Virus record (IMG/VR): IMGVR_UViG_3300031933_000299
Location: 1 to 42,323 of that record
DNA: 42,323 nt
Origin: a virus
Strand: one strand, 5' to 3'
Shown here: piece by piece, positions 8,198 to 15,445 of the stretch
Numbering within the stretch: position 1 is the stretch's first letter
Layout: every line of letters starts with the position of its first letter
The notes under the pieces: model-generated
The model's database searches: none
The model's input: only the letters and a program-made list of their open reading frames with translations
What the model was told of the DNA's origin: nothing
Position numbers and translations under genes: made by a program

Positions 8198-8527
8198 ATG
8201 AGTTTCAAACGAGGCCGGGATATTAAGGAAGCAAATCGCAGAATATCAGGTTTAATGAAGAGTATCAAAGAAGTGGAATCTCAAAATATTGAGATCAAAG
8301 AAAGAATTGCAGACAACAACGCCCAGATCTACTCTTTGCAGGACAATGTTTCTGAATTGCGTATTGAAAATGCTGCATATGAGGAATCAATCGAAGATAA
8401 TAATGAATGGATCGAGGAAGCAAAGACTGAGATTAACCAGTTAAAAAATATGTTTGAAGGTGTAGAGATAAGGGCATGTGATAAGCCACGACCTGACAGT
8501 GAGAAGCGGCTTACAGCATTCACATAA
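8198..8527 (+). CDS. Coiled-coil protein (109 aa)
   Basis: Almost the entire length from residue 15 to 90 is heptad-like, rich in E, I, N and K, with no transmembrane segment. The N-terminus is basic. The stop is followed directly by the next leader repeat at 8528. It is probably a structural or partner-binding small protein; no family recognised. It is the last gene before the 55-bp junction. Confidence 0.6.
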   Translation: MSFKRGRDIKEANRRISGLMKSIKEVESQNIEIKERIADNNAQIYSLQDNVSELRIENAAYEESIEDNNEWIEEAKTEINQLKNMFEGVEIRACDKPRPDSEKRLTAFT

Positions 8528-8582
8528 CCCATAATAAAGGAAGTGGAACGATGGAAGATGAAGATTTTATCATGGAAGAACC
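8528..8582 (+). repeat. 55-bp direct repeat, internal copy (assembly or circle junction)
   Basis: Identical over exactly 55 bases to the window end (42269-42323), with different bases immediately upstream of each copy. It contains a leader repeat (CCCATAATAAAGGAAGTG, 8528-8545) and the first codons of the gene at 8551. Joining the copies closes 8528-42268 into a circle. Confidence 0.95.
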
Positions 8583-8913
8583 CGAATGGGATAAAATAAA
8601 TGCAGAGATTCATGCAGAAGAGCAAGAGCAAGAGCGCAAAGATAAGGCCATTCTTGAGCAGGTTAAACAACAAGTCTCTCCTACAATTTACCAACAGATT
8701 CAATCAGAAATCGAGGAATCAGGATACACCCACGACTATCGAATTGTCGATGCTCCAAAGGGTGATTTTCAAGACCGTTCAAATGAATATGATGATTATT
8801 TTCTTAATATGTGGGTTGATCAGTACTCCGGGTATTTTGGAGATGATTTTCATGGAACAGTAGATATTGAGCTATCAGAAGGTAAATACCTGCGCTGGTC
8901 ATTTTCAATGTAA
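8551..8913 (+). CDS. Acidic hypothetical protein (120 aa)
   Basis: ATG 8551 follows the leader repeat by 5 nt. The protein is very acidic (about 30 Asp/Glu in the first 75 residues), with a charged helical N-terminal half and an aromatic, beta-like C-terminal half. If the genome closes on the 55-bp repeat, this gene follows the methylase-like gene and two mini-genes and precedes the portal operon. A DNA-mimic inhibitor is possible from the charge, but that is speculation. Confidence 0.65.
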   Translation: MEDEDFIMEEPEWDKINAEIHAEEQEQERKDKAILEQVKQQVSPTIYQQIQSEIEESGYTHDYRIVDAPKGDFQDRSNEYDDYFLNMWVDQYSGYFGDDFHGTVDIELSEGKYLRWSFSM

Positions 8914-8922
8914 TACCTAAAC

Positions 8923-8940
8923 CCCATAAAGAAGGAAGGA
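8923..8940 (+). repeat. Leader repeat copy 4
   Basis: CCCATAAAGAAGGAAGGA, 5 nt before ATG 8946. A close relative (CCCATAAAGAAGGAAAAC) stands at 42204. Confidence 0.65.
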
Positions 8941-8945
8941 TTAAC

Positions 8946-9014
8946 ATGTACTTTCGTGGCTTCACCTTTCATTTATTTGTACGTGGAAGCAATGAAACGG
9001 TTAAATCAAGATGA
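8946..9014 (+). CDS. Putative 22-aa peptide
   Basis: A 22-codon frame directly behind a leader repeat, and itself followed by another copy of the repeat. The position is the only evidence. Confidence 0.35.
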   Translation: MYFRGFTFHLFVRGSNETVKSR

Positions 9015-9015
9015 A

Positions 9016-9038
9016 TAAACCACCCAATAAAGGAAAAC
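9016..9038 (+). repeat. Leader repeat variant, identical to 42168-42190
   Basis: A 23-bp sequence containing CCACCCAATAAAGGAAAAC, repeated exactly at 42168-42190. No start codon follows this copy; it merges into a terminator-like hairpin. Confidence 0.65.
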
Positions 9039-9099
9039 TTCCAATAGAAAATTGATATTTTCCTTTTTCAGTATTATTATAAGGAAGTTTTTTTCCTAT
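9029..9099 (+). terminator. Tandem terminator-like hairpins before the late promoter
   Basis: AAAGGAAAA (9029-9037) pairs with TTTTCCTTT (9058-9066) and is followed by T's. A second GGAA..TTCC element with a seven-T run lies at 9082-9096. They would insulate the small-gene array from the late promoter at 9125. Confidence 0.5.
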
Positions 9100-9124
9100 A
9101 CAATGCACAAATCTGAAATTTATA

Positions 9125-9144
9125 TTTCAACTTTCCTTTTTATA
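9125..9144 (+). promoter_or_regulatory. Late promoter copy P1 (portal)
   Basis: TTTCAACTTTCC followed by the TATA box TTTTTATA (9137-9144). The box centre is 26.5 nt from ATG 9167, the standard archaeal TATA-to-start distance, so the portal mRNA should be leaderless. No ribosome binding site precedes the ATG, which agrees. Same 12-bp upstream element as P2-P4. Confidence 0.8.
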
Positions 9145-9166
9145 GTCATCGCCTGAATTTTTCTAC

Positions 9167-10870
9167 ATGTCAATTCTCAACAAACTCTTCTCATCGACTC
9201 CACCACAGCAAAAGAAAACATCACCTGTTGGTGCCTATGTAGGCGATGATCCTTATCAAACCTACATAACAACATTGAAATGGATCAAAGACACGAAAGC
9301 CAAAATGCCAGACGGGTCGGTGTTCGAAGTCACACCGTCCATGAGAGAGGAAGCCTTCGAAACAGATCCTCTACTGAAAGGAACGATCACACCGTTTCTT
9401 AAGAATTCCATTTTAGGAGATTACCAGCTGGCAACAGAAGACAACAAGAAATACGAACCTGCACTCAGGGAGATCAGGCAATATCTTAACGAAATTGGCC
9501 TACTTGATGCATTCAGAGATGACTTCAAGGACCTTACAATTATCCATGGTCATGCATACCGCCGCAAGGATCCTGACAAGGACAGTATAGAATCCCTTGC
9601 ACCTCTCAAAAATGCCACAATCACAACATATCGGGATCCGTGGGATAGCACTACAGTGGCATATCATCAGAAGATATATGTAGATGATTCGTGGACCGAG
9701 AATCCGTCAACATCTGAGTATAATTCCTGGTTCATTCCCAATGGTGGCAGATACATCAAAGGTGAGTATGAAGACCGTGGTGCAAAAGCACAGTTTGATT
9801 TCATCAAAACGAAGTATGGAATCACAGATACTACAAACCTGAGAGTAGATTCATCAGACCGCATTGTTGCCATGCATCGGGTGGATCCGGACGAACCTGC
9901 ACCGATTGATTCTGCAATTCTGGCCATATGGTTAAAGCGTCTACTTCTGACAAACTCACCTAATATCATTTTCAGAGTACTCTCGCCATTCGTTCACATC
10001 AAAAATGGACTTGTCCTTGAGACCACAGGAGCAGATGGTGGAAAGGATCTCATCACCACGGTACCGCAGCAACCACCAGAGGAAATGTCGACAACTGATC
10101 CAGAGAGATATGCAGCCGAGAGTTCAATCTACAATGCATGGGTCACTGCATGCAAGACAGCTGCAAAGAACGTACTTACATCATTGAAAGATGGTGGTAT
10201 CTTCAGTTCAGGTCCTGATACAGAACTCGAGGTCGTTGAATCCGGCAGGTCGGTACCTTCCTCATTCATCAAAACAATGCTGGACCTACTTGATCAGGAA
10301 ATAGGACAGGCATTTGGGTTCCCGGTTGCACTTGTGAAGGCGAATGGTTCTGAATTGGCAACTTCACGTACTATCCTGGAACTTTTCAACACAACCTATG
10401 CAGGTGTGAGAAGAGAATATGAGAAAGTAGCTGACAAACTCATCAGAGAGAGATTTGAGGGCATGTCATGGCAGTATGAGGTACCTACAAAAGATGGCGG
10501 TACCGAAACAGGCACGTTCACATTTGATGATATGGCCTGTCATTTCAAATTGTCTGTTACTGATGTAAGTGACCAGCTGAAGGAAGCCCAGGCCAAGTTG
10601 CAGAAGATGAAGATACTTCAGATAGCCAAGCAGGTCGGAGCTGACAGGTCAGACATTCAGGCGCTCGGAGAAGAATACGGCTTTGGAATGCTCGACCTTG
10701 ACAATTACGACAATGCTCAGGATATCCCACAAACACCCTTCGGGGACGGTGCCGGCATGTCAACCCGGAGTACTGCAGAAGACCTAGAACCCTCTGAAGC
10801 AACTGACCCAGCTGACGAACTATACCAAGTCTACCTCAATGCAAAGGACAAAATCAAGGAGTTAGTATGA
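9167..10870 (+). CDS. Portal protein
   Basis: At 567 aa it has the length and layout of siphovirus portal proteins (SPP1/HK97 type), which form the dodecameric ring at the capsid vertex through which DNA is packaged. It shows an N-terminal arm, a central alpha/beta region, and a long C-terminal helical part with a conserved-looking FGFPVALVKANGSELATSRT stretch (about residues 385-404), typical of the portal stem or crown boundary. It is followed by the MuF-like, protease and capsid genes. In the closed circle it lies a few small genes downstream of the large terminase, as expected. Translation is likely from a leaderless mRNA. Confidence 0.85.
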   Translation: MSILNKLFSSTPPQQKKTSPVGAYVGDDPYQTYITTLKWIKDTKAKMPDGSVFEVTPSMREEAFETDPLLKGTITPFLKNSILGDYQLATEDNKKYEPALREIRQYLNEIGLLDAFRDDFKDLTIIHGHAYRRKDPDKDSIESLAPLKNATITTYRDPWDSTTVAYHQKIYVDDSWTENPSTSEYNSWFIPNGGRYIKGEYEDRGAKAQFDFIKTKYGITDTTNLRVDSSDRIVAMHRVDPDEPAPIDSAILAIWLKRLLLTNSPNIIFRVLSPFVHIKNGLVLETTGADGGKDLITTVPQQPPEEMSTTDPERYAAESSIYNAWVTACKTAAKNVLTSLKDGGIFSSGPDTELEVVESGRSVPSSFIKTMLDLLDQEIGQAFGFPVALVKANGSELATSRTILELFNTTYAGVRREYEKVADKLIRERFEGMSWQYEVPTKDGGTETGTFTFDDMACHFKLSVTDVSDQLKEAQAKLQKMKILQIAKQVGADRSDIQALGEEYGFGMLDLDNYDNAQDIPQTPFGDGAGMSTRSTAEDLEPSEATDPADELYQVYLNAKDKIKELV

Positions 10871-10947
10871 CCGGCCTGATGTGGTTCTGTATTGGTGTTG
10901 TAACCGCTTTCATCTACACATGTGGAGTGCTCACAATTGGCCTCTGA
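10867..10947 (+). CDS. Putative 26-aa single-pass membrane peptide
   Basis: ATG 10867 overlaps the portal stop (ATGA) and the frame encodes one hydrophobic helix. It overlaps the start of the next gene by 26 nt and could serve to couple translation, since that gene lacks its own clear binding site. Confidence 0.35.
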   Translation: MTGLMWFCIGVVTAFIYTCGVLTIGL

Positions 10948-11734
10948 GATTGATCCTGAGACGTTTGACCAGCAGGTAGACCAACTACTCTTAGGTGTCA
11001 CTGCCACTCAGTCAGATGAGCTTGTGAAGTTGATTACAGCCTATTACAAAGCAGGTTCTGATGATGTTCGACCCAATACTCGCCTGACCAATGTTCAGAA
11101 GAATGCTATTAAGAAGCTTTCAGCTGAACACTTCGGCTACATCAGTGAGTTTAATCGCAATGTCGGTGACCAGATCAAGAACAAGGCAAGAGAGCTACTG
11201 AACGAGGGGAAAGGCTATGCTGAAATCTCAGAAGAAATCAGAACCTACGCAGAAGATGTATTTGGCGGGTCAGAGAGGGTTGTTATCGACAATACAGGAA
11301 AGAAGAGAACTGTCTTCAAAGTGGGAAAGGATGGCACAATTCGAAAGACATCAAAGATTATCGAACGTCCGTATGTGACCAACACTCAAGCATATTCTGA
11401 CATGCTTTCGAGGACTGCAACACATACAGCATGGGAGCAGGGCAGAGCAACGGAATACCAACGTATGGGTTTTTCTAAATTCCGGCTGACAGGTCCCGTG
11501 GATGAGAGAGCACGCCCCGATCATGTCGCAGCTTTAGGGTTTGTTTACGAGTATGGAACCGAGCAAGGTAACTATGCACTTTCATTATTAGAAGAACCCA
11601 ATTGCAGACATCGTCAGATTCCTATATTTGGTGACCCGAAGCTCGACACACCGATGTCATTCTTTGAAGAACAAAAAGAGAAAGCTGGCCTGTACTTCGA
11701 TGATGATGCAGGTGAGTGGAAGTTCAGAGAGTGA
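10922..11734 (+). CDS. Minor head protein, Mu gpF / SPP1 gp7-like
   Basis: A head morphogenesis protein bound to the portal and often ejected with DNA. The C-terminal third carries the family signature: R-x-A-T-H-T-A (about residues 165-171), ERARPDHVAALG (about 197-208) and NCRHRQIPIF (about 233-242), where most relatives have NCRC. The N-terminal 150 residues are helical. The start is uncertain: GTG 10922 is the longest, and TTG 10937 is an alternative. Directly downstream of portal, as in SPP1-like genomes. Confidence 0.8.
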   Translation: MECSQLASEIDPETFDQQVDQLLLGVTATQSDELVKLITAYYKAGSDDVRPNTRLTNVQKNAIKKLSAEHFGYISEFNRNVGDQIKNKARELLNEGKGYAEISEEIRTYAEDVFGGSERVVIDNTGKKRTVFKVGKDGTIRKTSKIIERPYVTNTQAYSDMLSRTATHTAWEQGRATEYQRMGFSKFRLTGPVDERARPDHVAALGFVYEYGTEQGNYALSLLEEPNCRHRQIPIFGDPKLDTPMSFFEEQKEKAGLYFDDDAGEWKFRE

Positions 11735-11754
11735 TTTCAACTTTCCTTTAAATA
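11735..11754 (+). promoter_or_regulatory. Late promoter copy P2 (protease-scaffold)
   Basis: TTTCAACTTTCCTTTAAATA, with TATA box TTTAAATA at 11747-11754. The box centre is 26.5 nt from ATG 11777, predicting a leaderless mRNA, exactly as for P1. Confidence 0.8.
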
Positions 11755-11776
11755 GTCACTCTTCAAAGTTCCGAGT

Positions 11777-12988
11777 ATGATTATTTCAACTGTTCTTTCA
11801 GAAAAACCACTCGTCGAAGGTAACAGTGTAACTCTGGCCATCTGCCGAGCAGGCACTAAAGCATATGACGAAAAGGGTAAAGAGTACACCATCACACAAT
11901 CTGCAATCGATTCAAGTGCCGATACATATTCAGGTGGAATCATCACCATCAATCACAAAGTCAAAGAAAATGGCAAGATCACAAAGTCTTGGCAAGACGG
12001 AGAGTTCATCAAAGCCACCGTGGAAGGACTTTCGCAGGCATGTGTGGATGCTATTAATTCAGCTGCTTATCGTGGTGTTTCGCAGGAATCTACTGACGCA
12101 GAGTTCGCTGACAAGAACAGCACCGATATTATCAAACTCAAAGGAACTGGTGTAACTTTTGTGTTCTATCCTGAGAATCCTGCATGTCCTTTGAATAAAG
12201 GATGTGGTGTTCCGATTGCTTCTACCATGGTAACGGCAGATGGGAACTATGAGAGACATTCTTTTGATGTAGCTGTCGAAAACAATGCAGGTACCCTTGT
12301 AAAAGTTAGTGAGATATCGGTGTACTTAGATGGTGATGAAATTGGTGATAAAGATATCCTCAAGAAAAGGATCCTGCAAGAAGCCATGTTCATAGGTGCC
12401 GGTCAGTACAAAATCTTCAATGTTGATACCTCACTCGAAACCGGTGATGTAATTCCTGCAGACAAAGAAGTTGTTCATGATGTGAATATTTCTGTATCAA
12501 TGTTAAAGAGTTTCAACTTTCCTTTAAATACCCATAATGAAAAACTTGAATCAAATACTCCTGGAGGGGTAAACATAACTGAAGCCGACCAAAGCGCAAA
12601 ACTTGAATCAACTGTCTCTGATCTCAAAACAGAGAACAAGGATCTCAAGTCCACTATCACTGAACTCCGTCAGGAGCTCAAAGAGAAGGACGGAAAGATT
12701 GAGAGCACGGTGAATGCAGCCGTGAAAGCTGCTCTGGAATCACACGACAAAGCACTCAAGGAACAGACCGAACGCGACTCTATTCTGACCGAACTCAAGT
12801 CAACCGTTTCTGATGAGACACTCGCTGGGTTCAAAGATGTACCAACATTTGCACTGAAAAGTACACTTGCAGCAATCAAGGAGAGCGCAGGGAAGCGCGT
12901 GGGAGCAAACAGCGGGACCGGTGTACAGAGCACCACAGATGAGGAGGACTATGCCTCACTGGGTGTAACATCAATCGAGGTGGAATAA
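11777..12988 (+). CDS. Prohead protease-scaffold fusion
   Basis: A 403-aa two-part protein. Residues about 1-160 resemble prohead maturation protease folds: a histidine in INHK at about residue 57, the segment WQDGEFIKATVEG, then GVSQES at about 99-104. Residues 265-350 are a charged coiled coil typical of internal scaffolds, followed by a flexible acidic tail. Protease and scaffold in one gene, with the scaffold also made separately from an internal start, is known in lambda (C/Nu3). Here a late promoter copy and a strong ribosome binding site lie exactly at the domain boundary (12511-12569). Assignment of the protease is by position and layout; catalytic residues are not certain. Confidence 0.7.
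   Translation: MIISTVLSEKPLVEGNSVTLAICRAGTKAYDEKGKEYTITQSAIDSSADTYSGGIITINHKVKENGKITKSWQDGEFIKATVEGLSQACVDAINSAAYRGVSQESTDAEFADKNSTDIIKLKGTGVTFVFYPENPACPLNKGCGVPIASTMVTADGNYERHSFDVAVENNAGTLVKVSEISVYLDGDEIGDKDILKKRILQEAMFIGAGQYKIFNVDTSLETGDVIPADKEVVHDVNISVSMLKSFNFPLNTHNEKLESNTPGGVNITEADQSAKLESTVSDLKTENKDLKSTITELRQELKEKDGKIESTVNAAVKAALESHDKALKEQTERDSILTELKSTVSDETLAGFKDVPTFALKSTLAAIKESAGKRVGANSGTGVQSTTDEEDYASLGVTSIEVE
12511..12569 (+). promoter_or_regulatory. Internal late promoter copy P3 and ribosome binding site for a scaffold-only product
   Basis: The 20-bp promoter at 12511-12530 is identical to P2 and P4 but lies inside coding sequence (encoding SFNFPLNT). It predicts a transcript start near 12553, followed by GGAGGGG at 12563-12569. 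Five bases later the in-frame codon is ATA (12575), not ATG. The product would be the coiled-coil scaffold alone (about 138 aa). Confidence 0.65.
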
Positions 12989-13425
12989 TGGCAGTTGGAG
13001 ATCTCAAGGGTGAGGAAGCGATTTGTATAAAACTTACACTCGGAGCAACGGCTACTACAGGCCAGGTCATCGCACTCCAGGCAGACGGCAAATGGGACCC
13101 TGTTACAACCGGGATGCCTGGTAAGTTCGCTGTAGCACTGGAGGGTGGAGATGATACAGAAGAAGTGATGGCATGTGTATATGGTCGCGTGGAAGTGCAG
13201 GCAACCGCAGCCACAATTCCAAAAGGTGCTCATGTCATTGCAGGCTCAACCGGGAAGATAGTGAAAGCTACAGCGATGACTGCACTCGATGCACCTGCAT
13301 CATATGTCGAGGCAACAGTACAGACCGAGCTTGACAAAATACAGGATCCACGTCTTCTCGTAGGTACTGTGATGGAAGCATTTGGTTCTGGTGAAACTGG
13401 AACACTCTTTGTAGGAATGGTGTAA
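12988..13425 (+). CDS. Capsid decoration protein (145 aa)
   Basis: A small, Gly/Ala/Thr-rich, beta-type protein (e.g. AVGDLKGEEA, ATTGQVIAL, IPKGAHVIAGSTGKIV) that resembles DUF2190-like decoration or cement proteins, which stabilise HK97-type shells. It sits between the scaffold and the major capsid gene, the canonical place. The start overlaps the previous stop (TAATG). Confidence 0.65.
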   Translation: MAVGDLKGEEAICIKLTLGATATTGQVIALQADGKWDPVTTGMPGKFAVALEGGDDTEEVMACVYGRVEVQATAATIPKGAHVIAGSTGKIVKATAMTALDAPASYVEATVQTELDKIQDPRLLVGTVMEAFGSGETGTLFVGMV

Positions 13426-13427
13426 TC

Positions 13428-14261
13428 ATGGCAGGAACTACAACCCCAACAACTATTGATGGCTCATTAGATGCCAAGAACATTGCAATGCGTGTCCTTA
13501 AGGGCGCAATCGAACTGACCGATCTTGCACCTCTCTGTATGTCCGTACAGGTGCCTGAACTCGTGGCAACCGTGCCAGTGTATTCCGTGCCAGCTGGAAA
13601 CGAAGACCTTGAACCGATGGAAGAGTCTGACATTGAAGGCTCTGAGTTCACCAATGTGGACTTTGACCTCAAGAAAGACCGTGTCAAGGTTGCAGTGACC
13701 GACGAGGCCAGATACAAGAGCAGGGCCGGAGATCCTCTCACACTTCAGATAGGCGGTGCATCAGACAGACTTGCACAGCTCCTGAACAAGAAGATCGTCA
13801 CAGCTGCAAACACCACACCACAGACTTCCGCGGGTGCCGATTGGTCCGGAGCCAACAATCCAATTGCAGACATCGCAACTGCAGTAGCTGCACTCAGACC
13901 ATATAAGGCAGATTACTGTCTCATGGGTTCAACTGCATTTGCCAACTATACCAGCCACTTCGACATTGCCACAACCACCGAGCTTGGTAATGCAATGGCG
14001 GTGGTTCCCGGATACAACATTCCAATAATGGTATCCACGGAGATTGATGATGTCATCGATGAGGCAGCTGCAGTTGTGGTTGCATCAAAGGCCCCCGGCA
14101 TGGTCATTGGTAACGGGCCTGTGAAGGTCAGACGTAAGGACCTCATGAGTGGTGCCGAGGTGTACCAGATCGATGTGTGGAGAGAAGTAGTTTCCAACAT
14201 CCACGATACTGGAAGCTCCACCAACGCAGCAGTGTACAAACTCACCGGACTGGACGGATAA
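13428..14261 (+). CDS. Major capsid protein, HK97 fold
   Basis: At 277 aa, a compact HK97-fold subunit. Visible landmarks are an N-terminal helix, the acidic E-loop-like segment ENLEPMEES-type (about residues 60-75), the long spine helix region around LAQLLNKKIVTA, the A-domain core PYKADYCLMGSTAFANY and a C-terminal strand GAEVYQIDVWREVVSNI. No long delta domain precedes it, which fits the separate scaffold upstream. It sits directly after decoration and before the connector genes. Confidence 0.85.
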   Translation: MAGTTTPTTIDGSLDAKNIAMRVLKGAIELTDLAPLCMSVQVPELVATVPVYSVPAGNEDLEPMEESDIEGSEFTNVDFDLKKDRVKVAVTDEARYKSRAGDPLTLQIGGASDRLAQLLNKKIVTAANTTPQTSAGADWSGANNPIADIATAVAALRPYKADYCLMGSTAFANYTSHFDIATTTELGNAMAVVPGYNIPIMVSTEIDDVIDEAAAVVVASKAPGMVIGNGPVKVRRKDLMSGAEVYQIDVWREVVSNIHDTGSSTNAAVYKLTGLDG

Positions 14262-14291
14262 TCCCGTCCTGCACTTTTTCCGGAGGCTATC

Positions 14292-14699
14292 ATGCCATCT
14301 TTGATTTCAAAAGAAGATGTTGAGTTGGAACTTCAGGAGAGTCTACCCACCGGGTACACTGACAGTTTCATCGTATCTCTATCGGACACCGCAGAGAGCA
14401 TCATCCAGAATGAAACCAATCGAACATCATTCACAGGTGGTGCAGCTGATCTCTATTCGCGGGCTGTTCTATGCTGGATTGTCAGCGCTCTGATTTCTCC
14501 AAATCCGTCTCTGATGAAAGGATCTGTCACACAGATCAAAGAAGGCGATTCCCAGATCACGTTTGGTAATGGTCGCGGAGTGGCAACATATGCAACTGAG
14601 TATGGTTCTCTGATAGCATCATTACGAATCCGGAACAGTGGAAGCAATTACACGTACACTAACGAAACGACATTCTATTCTGAGGAGGATTCTGAATGA
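14292..14699 (+). CDS. Head-tail connector (HK97 gp6 / SPP1 gp15-like)
   Basis: A 135-aa, mainly helical N-terminal half (residues 1-75) is followed by a short beta/turn segment, like the adaptor proteins that stack on the portal. GGAGG lies upstream. It is the first gene after the major capsid gene and is overlapped by the next gene (ATGA). Confidence 0.65.
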   Translation: MPSLISKEDVELELQESLPTGYTDSFIVSLSDTAESIIQNETNRTSFTGGAADLYSRAVLCWIVSALISPNPSLMKGSVTQIKEGDSQITFGNGRGVATYATEYGSLIASLRIRNSGSNYTYTNETTFYSEEDSE

Positions 14700-15130
14700 A
14701 GTACACTGATGAGTTCAAACAGGAAGTGGGGGACAAACCACGCGGAATCCCCCTGACAGATTCTGGTGGAACCGAACTCACACCAGATACCGATGCACCT
14801 GCTTTCTATGTTCTCGAAGCAACGGGCGCTGAAACTCTCAAATTCTACATTGATGCTGAAAAGTTGAGATACTACAGCATGATGGATGTCAACGTCACAG
14901 CAGATGCAAATGTGACACTTGCACTGTCCCTCAAATGGCGTATTCTCGGAGGAGACAAGGAGAAGTATGCATACTCGATGTCACTGACGGGAACACAGGC
15001 TCTGAATGGATGTAGTACCGCATATCCACTTGTTGAGGATGTTCCTCCTGGTACACAGGCATGGATTGAGGTGGCCACAGGCGGAGCTGCAAATGTGGCT
15101 CTCAATGTCATGGGGAGGTACAAAGCATGA
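14696..15130 (+). CDS. Putative virion protein (144 aa), beta-rich
   Basis: A beta-strand-rich protein with a Gly/Ala-rich C-terminal half and no Cys pair. It overlaps both neighbours by 4 nt, so it is translated within the connector operon. A virion accessory such as a head fibre or decoration protein is likely from position; the family is not recognised. Confidence 0.55.
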   Translation: MKYTDEFKQEVGDKPRGIPLTDSGGTELTPDTDAPAFYVLEATGAETLKFYIDAEKLRYYSMMDVNVTADANVTLALSLKWRILGGDKEKYAYSMSLTGTQALNGCSTAYPLVEDVPPGTQAWIEVATGGAANVALNVMGRYKA

Positions 15131-15438
15131 ACTACCCAACACATGCATTTGTCAAAGAGCAGATACGTTCAGGCAAGTGGCCAGCTAAAGAAGACGAGAT
15201 CCTTGACATTAGGTCACTCTCTGATAGAGAAGTCAAGATCATTGAACTCTATTACCAGGAAGAGATCATCAAACAGCTTCGCCAGATCAACGAAAAACTG
15301 GACAACAAAATAAATGCAAACAAGGTCATCGATGACCTGAACGAAGACAGTCAGAGTTCATATTTACAGGGTATCAAGGATTTTGCAACTGATTTTCTTG
15401 ATGATGGTCGTGTGAACGGCAGTTCTCGTGAGAGGTGA
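15127..15438 (+). CDS. Hypothetical protein (103 aa), helical
   Basis: Polar and helical, with a coiled-coil-like stretch (about residues 35-70, IIELYYQEEIIKQLRQINEK). It overlaps the previous gene by 4 nt and is overlapped by the ribosome binding site of the beta-helix gene. No family recognised. Confidence 0.55.
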   Translation: MNYPTHAFVKEQIRSGKWPAKEDEILDIRSLSDREVKIIELYYQEEIIKQLRQINEKLDNKINANKVIDDLNEDSQSSYLQGIKDFATDFLDDGRVNGSSRER

Positions 15439-15445
15439 CCGTGCT

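Noticed and set aside
8157-8201. A 14-codon frame running through leader repeat copy 2
   Set aside because: In-frame PIEKEV also appears from other repeat copies in unrelated contexts. It results from the nucleotide repeat, not a conserved peptide.
12876-13214. Minus-strand frames opposite scaffold and decoration genes
   Set aside because: Shadow frames; the plus-strand genes have consistent overlaps and family resemblance.
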